NCBI GenBank assembly: GCA_002363515.1 | Contig: DEVX01000001.1 | Location: 1 to 5,989, forward strand | Reading direction: 5' to 3' | Length of the DNA: 5,989 nt | DNA from: Candidatus Saccharibacteria bacterium UBA3225 | Lineage (GTDB): Bacteria; Patescibacteriota; Saccharimonadia; Saccharimonadales; Saccharimonadaceae | Shown here: one piece after another, positions 1-4,453 of the stretch | How the letters are laid out: each line of letters opens with the position of its first letter | Position numbering within the stretch: position 1 is the stretch's first letter | The notes under the pieces: model-generated | The model's input: the letters and a program-made list of their open reading frames with translations, nothing else | Told to the model about the DNA's origin: nothing | Database searches by the model: none | Program-made: the position numbers and the translations under genes

Positions 1-110
1 AAAAGCCACCATATTTTTTGACGCTTATTATATTTTATACGCCACAATTATCGCCGATTTTTTAGTAGTAAATGTCTGTTAATGTCCTAAACAATTTGGT
101 CTATTTTTTC

Positions 111-162
111 AAAAAAAGAGAACCCCCGGCTCTGCCCACACTGGCTGTGTGGAAGTCGGGGG
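111..162 (-). terminator. Intrinsic terminator of the 171-698 gene
   Basis: Arms 123-130 and 155-162 pair (CCCCCGGC with GTCGGGGG, one G-U), and an inner CCACAC/GTGTGG stem extends the hairpin. On the minus strand it is followed by TTCT and then a run of seven T at 117-111. It begins 8 nt past the stop codon of the minus-strand gene, so it ends that transcript. The plus-strand side has no T-run, so it acts in one direction. Its outer arms resemble those of the hairpin at 1704-1737. Confidence 0.9.
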
Positions 163-170
163 TGGGCGCG

Positions 171-698
171 TTAGTTTCTGGCGATTACATCGCCAATACC
201 TTCAATTGAGGTACTCTTGGTGTCGTAACAGTACAGACACCTGAGTATCGGGTTTTTCTTGAGGCGGCGATACTCCCAGGAGTGCATGAGTAGACTGCTG
301 TAGCTATAAATCCGCACAGCCTCATCCAACCCTGGTACTGCGAGGGCGATAATGTCGCCATCGGCGTCGGTGCTAATAGCCGTCACGTTCCCCTCGGCAA
401 TCTCCGGAAGGCTCTCGAAGATTACTCCGCCATAGGCGTAGTTTATGAAAACCACGTCTTGGCCTACCTCGAAATAGCCCTGGGGGCGAGCGTCAGGAAA
501 ACGAAACACCCCATCGGTCGTAGAGATCGGGATTCGGGTGACTGCCCCGACAATCTCTCCCCAGTAGTCTCCTATCAGCAGGGATACGTACCGAACGAAG
601 CCAGGTTTCCATGCGGCATAGTCGCCGAAATCATCAGCTAAATAGCACACAGCAAGTGTTATAAAACACGCAACAACAAGAACCGTAATAACTTTCAT
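171..698 (-). CDS. Orphan membrane-anchored or exported protein, 175 aa
   Basis: I do not recognise the family. Residues 3-20 form one hydrophobic helix after MK, which fits an uncleaved anchor or a signal peptide. No clear signal peptidase site is visible. LAVC at 15-18 resembles a lipobox, but valine before the cysteine is unfavourable. The rest is probably outside the membrane, rich in short beta-type stretches with many Gly, Asp and aromatic residues. A basic patch (RRLKK, 144-148) precedes a CLYC pair (154-157) near the C-terminus. The ATG start is supported by AGAAGGAGGA at 710-701, with GGAGG 3 nt from the ATG, a tight spacing. The gene has a perfect consensus promoter at 885-890/862-867, a structured leader of about 157 nt and its own terminator, so it is a single-gene unit built for strong, probably regulated, expression. 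GC is higher than in the genes beyond 1799. The reading frame is well supported; the function is unknown. Confidence 0.8.
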   Translation of the reverse strand: MKVITVLVVACFITLAVCYLADDFGDYAAWKPGFVRYVSLLIGDYWGEIVGAVTRIPISTTDGVFRFPDARPQGYFEVGQDVVFINYAYGGVIFESLPEIAEGNVTAISTDADGDIIALAVPGLDEAVRIYSYSSLLMHSWEYRRLKKNPILRCLYCYDTKSTSIEGIGDVIARN

Positions 699-855
699 AC
701 TCCTCCTTCTGGCGGAACTGCCGCCGAAAAATCTTTGAGCGGTTTTTGCGACTCATTCCGATTACCTAATAATAGCTAAGCGGGATGAGTCACAAACCCC
801 ATCGGGAGAATCTAACGCATTTTCCTAAGGTTCTATAAGCCCCCGCGGGCTAATC
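699..855 (-). promoter_or_regulatory. Structured 5' leader of the 171-698 gene, candidate cis-regulatory RNA
   Basis: The leader runs from the predicted transcription start near 855 to the ATG. It contains, in transcript order: a small hairpin AGCCC-GCGG-GGGCT (851-838); a long stem of 16 paired positions with one mismatch and one G-U (796-781 with 760-745, 20-nt loop); and GGCGG-CAGTT-CCGCC (725-711) directly before the Shine-Dalgarno site. A CCGC upstream (742-739) can pair with the GCGG that also belongs to the last hairpin, so two folds exclude each other near the ribosome site. None of the hairpins is followed by a T-run, so control would more likely act on translation or mRNA stability than by attenuation. 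I could not match it to a known riboswitch class by eye. Confidence 0.55.
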
Positions 856-861
856 GTGGGG

Positions 862-890
862 ATTATACCACATATGTTTATTTTTGTCAA
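862..890 (-). promoter_or_regulatory. Perfect consensus sigma-70 promoter
   Basis: On the minus strand TTGACA (890-885), a 17-nt spacer and TATAAT (867-862) match the sigma-70 consensus at all twelve positions. Start of transcription is expected near 855. It drives the minus-strand gene at 171-698 through the structured leader. A perfect AT hairpin (949-967, TATTTTTT-CGG-AAAAAATA) lies about 60 nt upstream of the -35 box. Confidence 0.9.
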
Positions 891-948
891 TACGCACGTA
901 TTAACTCAGCACTTTTGCAATATTTGCGCAGGCGTCATATACTTGGTA

Positions 949-967
949 TATTTTTTCGGAAAAAATA
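949..967. repeat. AT-rich perfect inverted repeat
   Basis: TATTTTTT and AAAAAATA form an 8-bp perfect palindrome around CGG. It lies upstream of the minus-strand consensus promoter. It could be a protein-binding site or a weak hairpin. It lacks the GC-rich stem of a terminator. Confidence 0.4.
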
Positions 968-1002
968 AACATCCACCAGCCTAGCCAGCGATCCTACGGC
1001 GC

Positions 1003-1027
1003 AAAAACCTGCCACGTTGCTGGCAGG
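1003..1027 (-). terminator. Intrinsic terminator on the minus strand with no assigned gene
   Basis: CCTGCCA (1008-1014) pairs perfectly with TGGCAGG (1021-1027) around a 6-nt loop, and on the minus strand five T follow at 1007-1003. On the plus strand only GTGCGATTTTG follows, a poor T-run. It would stop transcripts coming from 1028 or higher before they reach the consensus promoter at 862-890. It may insulate that promoter or end a small untranslated RNA. Confidence 0.65.
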
Positions 1028-1198
1028 GTGCGATTTTGATTAGCTTGCGTGAACTGCGTGCTCTTGATGGTCCGAGCGTTTCGACTTTCTCTTTCTTATA
1101 TGCGTCCATAAAACCCAATGGCCCTAAAATAGCTTCCACTTCGCCGTCGGCTTAATAGTTTAGATAAAGTGCTTCCTCCTCCTTTTCCCCCAAGTTTA

Positions 1199-1227
1199 TT
1201 GACAAGAATATTCATACGTTGTATAAT
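1199..1227 (+). promoter_or_regulatory. Perfect consensus sigma-70 promoter
   Basis: TTGACA (1199-1204), a 17-nt spacer and TATAAT (1222-1227) match the sigma-70 consensus fully. Transcription should begin near 1234 and run into the gene at 1339. It is the second perfect promoter within about 350 nt, and it points away from the first. Confidence 0.9.
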
Positions 1228-1233
1228 ATAAGT

Positions 1234-1338
1234 CATAGCCATTTGTTTGGCTTGATTGTCACGATTCTTAGAGTGCATATTGTTATAAGAGTAACTTGTG
1301 GTATTCTTACCTCGTGCACCTGAAGGGGGTGAATTATA
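1234..1338 (+). promoter_or_regulatory. Foldable 5' leader and strong ribosome binding site
   Basis: The leader of about 105 nt can form TAAGAGTA/TATTCTTA (1286-1293 with 1302-1309, one G-U, 8-nt loop) enclosed by GTGCA/TGCAC (1273-1277 with 1315-1319), plus GCCA/TGGC (1238-1241 with 1248-1251). The Shine-Dalgarno site AAGGGGGTG (1323-1331) differs from AAGGAGGTG at one base and sits 9 nt from a GTG start. The nested stem ends 3 nt before this site, so folding could influence translation. No known riboswitch was recognised. Confidence 0.45.
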
Positions 1339-1644
1339 GTGTCTTATTGTTGCTACGATTATTGCAAATTTGAAGTTGGCTCGAACGACCCCGTTGAAAT
1401 CACAAATTGGGGCAAGCTGGTAAAGGCTATGCGTCGGTGCGAAGACAGGGTTAGACGCATTCGGAAGTTCGACGGCGATGTTTTCTACAAGTTGAAATCT
1501 TACGATTACGGCGGAAGCGTTCTGCTCTCCACTGACGACGCCAGAAGGCTGGTCAATGAGTATGGGATTGAACTCGAGACGTCGTATGTCGACGAGAACG
1601 GCGATAGCCGCTCGGACGATGAGTATATCGATCCTGCGTTTTGA
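1339..1644 (+). CDS. Orphan small Cys-rich acidic protein, 101 aa
   Basis: The family is not recognised. The N-terminus carries three cysteines close together (C4, C5, C9) and another at C34, which could bind a metal or form disulfides. Residues 26-43 are strongly basic (KLVKAMRRCEDRVRRIRK), likely a helix, and the last 20 residues are acidic and rich in Asp, Glu and Ser. There is no membrane segment and no signal peptide. The GTG start is chosen because AAGGGGGTG lies 9 nt upstream and no better start exists. The TGA stop is followed after 13 nt by a terminator, so this is a single-gene transcript from a perfect consensus promoter. Charge layout and size would fit a small regulator, a nucleic-acid-binding protein or a phage-type accessory protein, but nothing proves any of these. 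Confidence 0.75.
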   Translation: MSYCCYDYCKFEVGSNDPVEITNWGKLVKAMRRCEDRVRRIRKFDGDVFYKLKSYDYGGSVLLSTDDARRLVNEYGIELETSYVDENGDSRSDDEYIDPAF

Positions 1645-1657
1645 CGATGTACCTTAC

Positions 1658-1684
1658 GGGGCACCTCTATGGGCCCCTTTTTTT
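1658..1684 (+). terminator. Intrinsic terminator of the 1339-1644 gene
   Basis: GGGGC-(A bulge)-CC at 1658-1665 pairs with GG-GCCCC at 1671-1677 around TCTAT. Seven T follow at 1678-1684, then ATTTTT. It begins 13 nt after the TGA stop and faces the minus-strand terminator at 1695-1737. Confidence 0.9.
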
Positions 1685-1694
1685 ATTTTTACAC

Positions 1695-1737
1695 AAAAAA
1701 CTCCCCCGACACGCATGTATTATTGCGTATGTCGGGG
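1695..1737 (-). terminator. Intrinsic terminator of the 1799-2431 gene
   Basis: CCCCGAC (1704-1710) pairs with GTCGGGG (1731-1737), and an inner ACGCA/TGCGT (1711-1715 with 1724-1728) continues the stem past a 2-nt bulge. On the minus strand GGAG and six T (1700-1695) follow. It lies about 60 nt past the TAG stop of the zinc-ribbon gene, back to back with the plus-strand terminator. Confidence 0.88.
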
Positions 1738-1798
1738 TTGCAATTCGGGTTATAAGATTTTTTTCAACTAATCCTTAAAATTGTTTTATCTAGTTAAG

Positions 1799-2431
1799 CT
1801 ATTTAATCGCCATGCTATTCATGAGCGCAAAGGCGCCAATCGCAATTAGAATGATCATGAATGCGCATACGGCTATAATCTCAATGTTGCGATGATTGCC
1901 GACAATTTCACTATCGAATGGATTATGCGGATCATATACGATGCGACGCTTCTTGCCTTCCCCCTCTTTGCCGCCACCGTATTTTGCTACATGACGATAT
2001 TTTTTCCCTTTTACAGAAAATTCAATGATTTCATGATGGGTTTTAGTAATGAATGATGCCTCGCGGTAGTCGATAACCGTTCCCTCAGCCTCATGCCAAG
2101 TAGAGTTATGCGTACGTTTAATATATTTAGCTTGTCGAATCGAATAGTGGATAATGGCGCCAATTAGTATCGTTGCGCACACAGCCAAAAAGGGCAAAAA
2201 GCCACCACCGTATTGATATTCTTCTGGCAGAAAGGACCAAATAATACCAAGTATAGCCAATAGTGCGAGCGTTAAAAATAGAGCCAAAAATGACCGCACA
2301 TTTGGATTAGTGGAATTAATATCCCATTTGAGACCATACGCTTCGCCATTATTGACGATTTTCTCACTACCGCACGCCGGACAGCGATTGGGGCTCTCTT
2401 TTATTTCTTCGTGGCAATTAGTGCAAAACAT
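1799..2431 (-). CDS. Zinc-ribbon membrane protein with DUF3592-like segment, 210 aa
   Basis: The N-terminus has a zinc ribbon with CxxC pairs at C3/C6 and C17/C20 (FCTNC ... RCPACGSEK), expected in the cytoplasm. Two hydrophobic helices follow at about 47-67 and 77-97, and a third at 184-204. Between them, residues 113-177 read like the beta-rich part of DUF3592 proteins: EGTVIDYRE, then IIEFSVKGKKYR, then GKKRRIVYDPHNP, the usual ending of that motif. The role is unknown; zinc ribbon plus membrane domain is common in uncharacterised bacterial envelope proteins. I choose ATG at 2431 over a TTG 24 nt upstream because the first 8 codons would overlap a TATAAT box and because the zinc ribbon begins right after this ATG. 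There is no Shine-Dalgarno sequence; the mRNA is probably leaderless. It ends with TAG and has its own terminator. Confidence 0.8.
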   Translation of the reverse strand: MFCTNCHEEIKESPNRCPACGSEKIVNNGEAYGLKWDINSTNPNVRSFLALFLTLALLAILGIIWSFLPEEYQYGGGFLPFLAVCATILIGAIIHYSIRQAKYIKRTHNSTWHEAEGTVIDYREASFITKTHHEIIEFSVKGKKYRHVAKYGGGKEGEGKKRRIVYDPHNPFDSEIVGNHRNIEIIAVCAFMIILIAIGAFALMNSMAIK

Positions 2432-2438
2432 TAGCTCT

Positions 2439-2444
2439 ATTATA
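2439..2444 (-). promoter_or_regulatory. -10 box directly before the 2431 start (leaderless)
   Basis: A perfect TATAAT (2444-2439) ends 7 nt before the ATG at 2431, so transcription should begin at or next to the start codon. The -35 region is weak. A perfect GCGAAT-ATTTC-ATTCGC inverted repeat (2474-2490) lies just upstream of it and could be an operator. Confidence 0.65.
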
Positions 2445-2473
2445 GAATAAACCAATGTTTAAAACGAGCTTCG

Positions 2474-2490
2474 GCGAATATTTCATTCGC
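2474..2490. repeat. Perfect 6-bp inverted repeat, possible operator
   Basis: GCGAAT (2474-2479) and ATTCGC (2485-2490) flank a 5-nt spacer. It lies upstream of the -35 region of the zinc-ribbon gene, where a regulator could bind. No T-run follows on either strand, so it is not a terminator. Confidence 0.3.
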
Positions 2491-2507
2491 TTAAAATCAT
2501 ATAGTGC

Positions 2508-2545
2508 AGAAGGAGGTGCAAATGGCGCCACGAGGGTTTTATTGA
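2508..2545 (+). other. Strong Shine-Dalgarno site before a 7-codon frame
   Basis: AGAAGGAGGTG (2508-2518) is close to the perfect anti-16S complement and sits 5 nt before ATG at 2522, but the frame reads only MAPRGFY and stops with TGA at 2543-2545. No gene follows on the plus strand. It could be a chance match, a remnant of a lost gene or a leader peptide without a partner. Confidence 0.25.
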
Positions 2546-2581
2546 CTAGCTACATATCATAAGGGTCCAAATTAGTCGATC

Positions 2582-3313
2582 TTATATATTTAAAATTTCA
2601 GATAGTGGCAATTCGCCATACATTCCTACGAATCGCTTAAATTGTGGCGATCGATTTACTTCAATCAATTTTAATTCGCCATTTTTTAATACAGCGAGAT
2701 CAATACCAATAAAATCAAGTCCGGAGAGAACGGCAATCTTCTTGCAAATATCTTTCTCTTTTTCGGTCAATTGGCGTTTTCCGACAACTTTAACCTTCGA
2801 CCCTGGAGATTTGCTAGTTTTTATCGTAGCCTGCTCGACCGGATTACCAAAAATTGCATAGACGCGCAGTTCTTCCTGAATATCCATTAAGTCTTGGATA
2901 ATATAACTATCATCAAAATTCGCCTCACTAAAATAAATATCTTTTGCACGTTGCGAGATGCGTTTTTTGGCTAAGTGCTTGCCATTGCAGAATGTTCCAT
3001 TCGAAGGCAAAAATGTGTTCGGCATATAGTCGGAATAAAGCATGTACTGGCGATATTTGTCTTCAAAAGATTCTATCTGTTCGTACGTGGTTATATTATC
3101 TATGCTTTTTGAAAAATGAAAAGTTTTTAGAGCGTTTTCGACATATTCCTTTGCACGGGGTAACATCGCTTGATCATTGAATGGGTCGCGCAAGTAAACT
3201 ACGTCATAATTGCTGTCATGTCCAGAGAGCTCGTCGTAAAGATATACGTCCCACTCATGCTGTTCGAAAAAAGTGGCAGATAAATCCTTTTTAGTAGTGA
3301 CAATCGCTTTCAT
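2582..3313 (-). CDS. RimK-like ATP-grasp ligase, 243 aa
   Basis: ATP-grasp enzymes of the RimK type join an amino acid or peptide carboxylate to an amine, using ATP and forming an acyl phosphate. Visible here are YIIQDLMDIQEELRVYAIFG (137-156), the strand-loop region before the ATP site, and the metal-binding end: LDFIGIDLAV (199-208) with D205, and LIEVNRSPQF (216-225) with E218 and N220, matching the E-x-N pattern. The GK-x-LAKKR stretch (111-118) may lie near the ATP phosphate loop. At 243 residues it is shorter than RimK (about 300), mainly because the N-terminal domain is small. The substrate cannot be read from the sequence; glutamyl ligation to a protein or a small-molecule ligase are both possible. 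TATAAT ends 6 nt before the ATG, without a Shine-Dalgarno sequence. The gene ends with TAA and no clear terminator follows. Confidence 0.82.
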   Translation of the reverse strand: MKAIVTTKKDLSATFFEQHEWDVYLYDELSGHDSNYDVVYLRDPFNDQAMLPRAKEYVENALKTFHFSKSIDNITTYEQIESFEDKYRQYMLYSDYMPNTFLPSNGTFCNGKHLAKKRISQRAKDIYFSEANFDDSYIIQDLMDIQEELRVYAIFGNPVEQATIKTSKSPGSKVKVVGKRQLTEKEKDICKKIAVLSGLDFIGIDLAVLKNGELKLIEVNRSPQFKRFVGMYGELPLSEILNI

Positions 3314-3319
3314 ACGACG

Positions 3320-3328
3320 ATTATAGCA
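3320..3328 (-). promoter_or_regulatory. Extended -10 box directly before the 3313 start (leaderless)
   Basis: TGCTATAAT (3328-3320) is a perfect extended -10 element ending 6 nt before the ATG at 3313. No good -35 box is seen at 16-18 nt, as is usual for extended -10 promoters. Transcription should begin at about the start codon. Confidence 0.7.
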
Positions 3329-3352
3329 TTTTCAAATTTTTCCAAGACCGTG

Positions 3353-3616
3353 CTAGCTTCGACGACTTTTCTCTAGTTCAGCATCTGCTTCTTTGTATTT
3401 TCGGGCCAGTTCCCGGAATGGCTTAAAGAAGTCCGGATTATTGTAAGTTGGCCTTCTCTAAAGAATATTGCTATCTGGATTATTGGCCATTTCAATTAGC
3501 TTATCTTGTAGCCAATCGAGCTTATCGTCATCGTAATCCTTACTTTCTAAGAAAGCATCAATTTTTGACTTGACTTGTTGCCATAACTCTTCGACTTTAG
3601 CCTCTAGTTCTTCCAC
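3353..3616 (-). pseudogene. Small helical protein interrupted by an in-frame TAG
   Basis: A GTG at 3616 begins 52 codons that end at TAG (3460-3458). The same frame then continues for 34 more codons to a second TAG at 3355-3353. Both halves look coding: the first is acidic and strongly helical (VEELEAKVEELWQQVKSKID, then LDWLQDKLIEMANNPDSNIL). The second (NPDFFKPFRELARKYKEADA, then ELEKSRRS) is also amphipathic and charged, so the full product would be an 86-residue coiled-coil-like protein plus the amber position. One base change would restore it. AAGGAGG at 3634-3628 lies 11 nt before the GTG, and TGCTATTTT around 3659-3651 could be an extended -10. The family is not recognised. Alternatives are a sequencing error, a shorter 52-residue functional protein, or amber suppression. 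Confidence 0.55.
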
Positions 3617-3816
3617 GCTCGGCTCCGCCTCCTTCCCTGATGTTCTTACAAAAATAGCAGATGTTCTGAATGCTGGACGTGTTAGGGTTACTGGACACCG
3701 CCTTACTGAACTTCACTGCCGCGGCCGAGAATTGCCACTAAGACGATACTGTTAACTACGACCGAAGCCATGCCTACTTTACAGGCGTGGCTTTTTAATT
3801 ATTATTGCGCGTTATA
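3617..3816. other. Odd segment without a supported gene
   Basis: This stretch is richer in GC than its neighbours and has long open frames on both strands, but none has a good start. On the plus strand one frame reads VLTKIADVLNAGRVRVTGHR and on to TAA at 3753-3755, 11 nt before a plus-strand terminator, yet its only start (TTG at 3570) lies inside the antisense of the helical gene. On the minus strand a 22-codon hydrophobic frame (3771-3703) begins inside the hairpin. An unrecognised RNA gene or a decayed gene would fit; I cannot decide. Confidence 0.35.
3767..3796 (+). terminator. Intrinsic terminator, plus strand
   Basis: GCCATGCCT (3767-3775) pairs over nine positions, one G-U, with AGGCGTGGC (3783-3791) around a 7-nt loop, and five T follow at 3792-3796. 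On the minus strand the sequence after the hairpin is TTCGGTCG, a poor terminator. It therefore marks the end of a plus-strand transcript, for which no gene is identified. It also lies 21 nt past the end of the minus-strand S51-like gene, so it may act there as a transcript-end stabilising hairpin. Confidence 0.75.
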
Positions 3817-4428
3817 TTATAGCTCAAAGATTTTATAGTTACTGCCAGCATGACGAATAATCTTGCCGTCCTGAACCACAACTCCAACCCCACTGGGCAG
3901 ACAAATTAGAAACGAATCATGACTAGTAGCCCAGCCATCTTTATTTTCATCGCGATAATCCGTATAGACAGAGTAGCGGCCAATCAGGCTGACACCGGTT
4001 TTGTAATGCCGATGAATATCGTGGCCGGTATCGATAAATTTGCCAAGAGCAATGGCACCACCGCCGCCGCCGTAAACAATGCCGCCGTGATTACTGTAGT
4101 CTTGCAACACGAATTCGAAGCCGGTGCGATCAAATTCATCCATAATCACTTCCGTATCGCCGCCACCAATATAGACAGCACTATATTCGCCCAGATGTTT
4201 AAACGGCGCCAGGCTATCAGCAAAAAGGTACTGAATGTCCGTACGTCCGTGCATAGCAATCATATCTCGCATCCATTCAGAAGCGGAAGATATCTTCTCA
4301 TTGTCACGAAAGCCAGTGGCAACATAAAGAATGCTGCTATTTTGTGGCAATTCAGCAAAGAACATTTCATCAAGCATTTTAGTAGCATTCTCATCGCCGC
4401 CACCAGAAAGAAAAATTTTTCCAGTCAT
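3817..4428 (-). CDS. S51 / type 1 amidotransferase-like protein, probable pseudoenzyme, 203 aa
   Basis: The fold follows the peptidase S51 group (dipeptidase E, cyanophycinase and related proteins): IFLSGGG (5-11) at the start, VYIGGGDT (85-92) in the middle, then the nucleophile-elbow strand IVYGGGGGAIALG (117-129). In active members this last motif reads G-G-S-A-G-A, with Ser as nucleophile. Here the run is five glycines, and the Ser position is G122 (codon GGC, one change from AGC). The later V-H-Y-type segment reads TDY (156-158), so the catalytic His may be missing too. A binding or structural role is therefore more likely than hydrolysis, unless H170 or another residue substitutes. AAGGGA at 4438-4433 lies 4 nt before the ATG. 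The gene begins 25 nt after capA, so co-transcription is likely; a TATAAT at 4452-4447 in the gap may add an internal promoter. Confidence 0.75.
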   Translation of the reverse strand: MTGKIFLSGGGDENATKMLDEMFFAELPQNSSILYVATGFRDNEKISSASEWMRDMIAMHGRTDIQYLFADSLAPFKHLGEYSAVYIGGGDTEVIMDEFDRTGFEFVLQDYSNHGGIVYGGGGGAIALGKFIDTGHDIHRHYKTGVSLIGRYSVYTDYRDENKDGWATSHDSFLICLPSGVGVVVQDGKIIRHAGSNYKIFEL

Positions 4429-4446
4429 ATTTTCCCTTTTTAGATT

Positions 4447-4452
4447 ATTATA
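4447..4452 (-). promoter_or_regulatory. Possible internal -10 box in the capA / S51-like gap
   Basis: TATAAT (4452-4447) directly follows the capA stop codon and ends 18 nt before the ATG at 4428. It would give a leader of about 12 nt that includes AAGGGA. There is no clear -35 box, so it may be a chance AT match in a short gap. Confidence 0.35.
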
Positions 4453-4453
4453 G

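Larger units (their letters stand above)
699..1338. other. 640-nt divergent intergenic region
   Basis: No convincing protein gene is found here. It holds two outward-facing consensus promoters with their leaders (minus 699-890, plus 1199-1338), an AT-rich perfect inverted repeat (949-967) and a minus-strand terminator hairpin (1003-1027). Positions 1028-1198 contain only short open frames on the minus strand, none with a supported start. They include a purine-rich stretch on the minus strand at 1170-1192. I see no tRNA, rRNA or other known RNA gene in it. Confidence 0.6.

Noticed and set aside
1..110. Left-edge AT-rich stretch considered for a gene or RNA
   Set aside because: No open frame, hairpin or complete promoter could be supported.
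459..641. 60-codon plus-strand open frame
   Set aside because: It is antisense to the 171-698 gene and has no start signals of its own.
745..796. Inverted repeat considered as a terminator, tRNA or transposon end
   Set aside because: No T-run follows on either strand, no tRNA fold fits, and no target duplication or transposase is present; it fits best as a leader stem.
1096..1278. 60-codon minus-strand open frame, and an overlapping frame from ATG at 1109 to TAG at 981
   Set aside because: Neither has a Shine-Dalgarno site or a promoter; the first overlaps the plus-strand consensus promoter and the second runs through the terminator hairpin at 1003-1027.
1556..1771. 71-codon plus-strand open frame
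   Set aside because: It overlaps the 101-residue gene in another frame and runs through both terminator hairpins.
3570..3755. 61-codon plus-strand open frame
   Set aside because: Its only start is TTG inside the antisense of the helical gene and no ribosome site is seen; only the part after about 3620 could be real, and it is treated as an open question with the terminator.
3919..4443. 174-codon plus-strand open frame
   Set aside because: It is the antisense shadow of the S51-like gene, which has clear family motifs on the minus strand.
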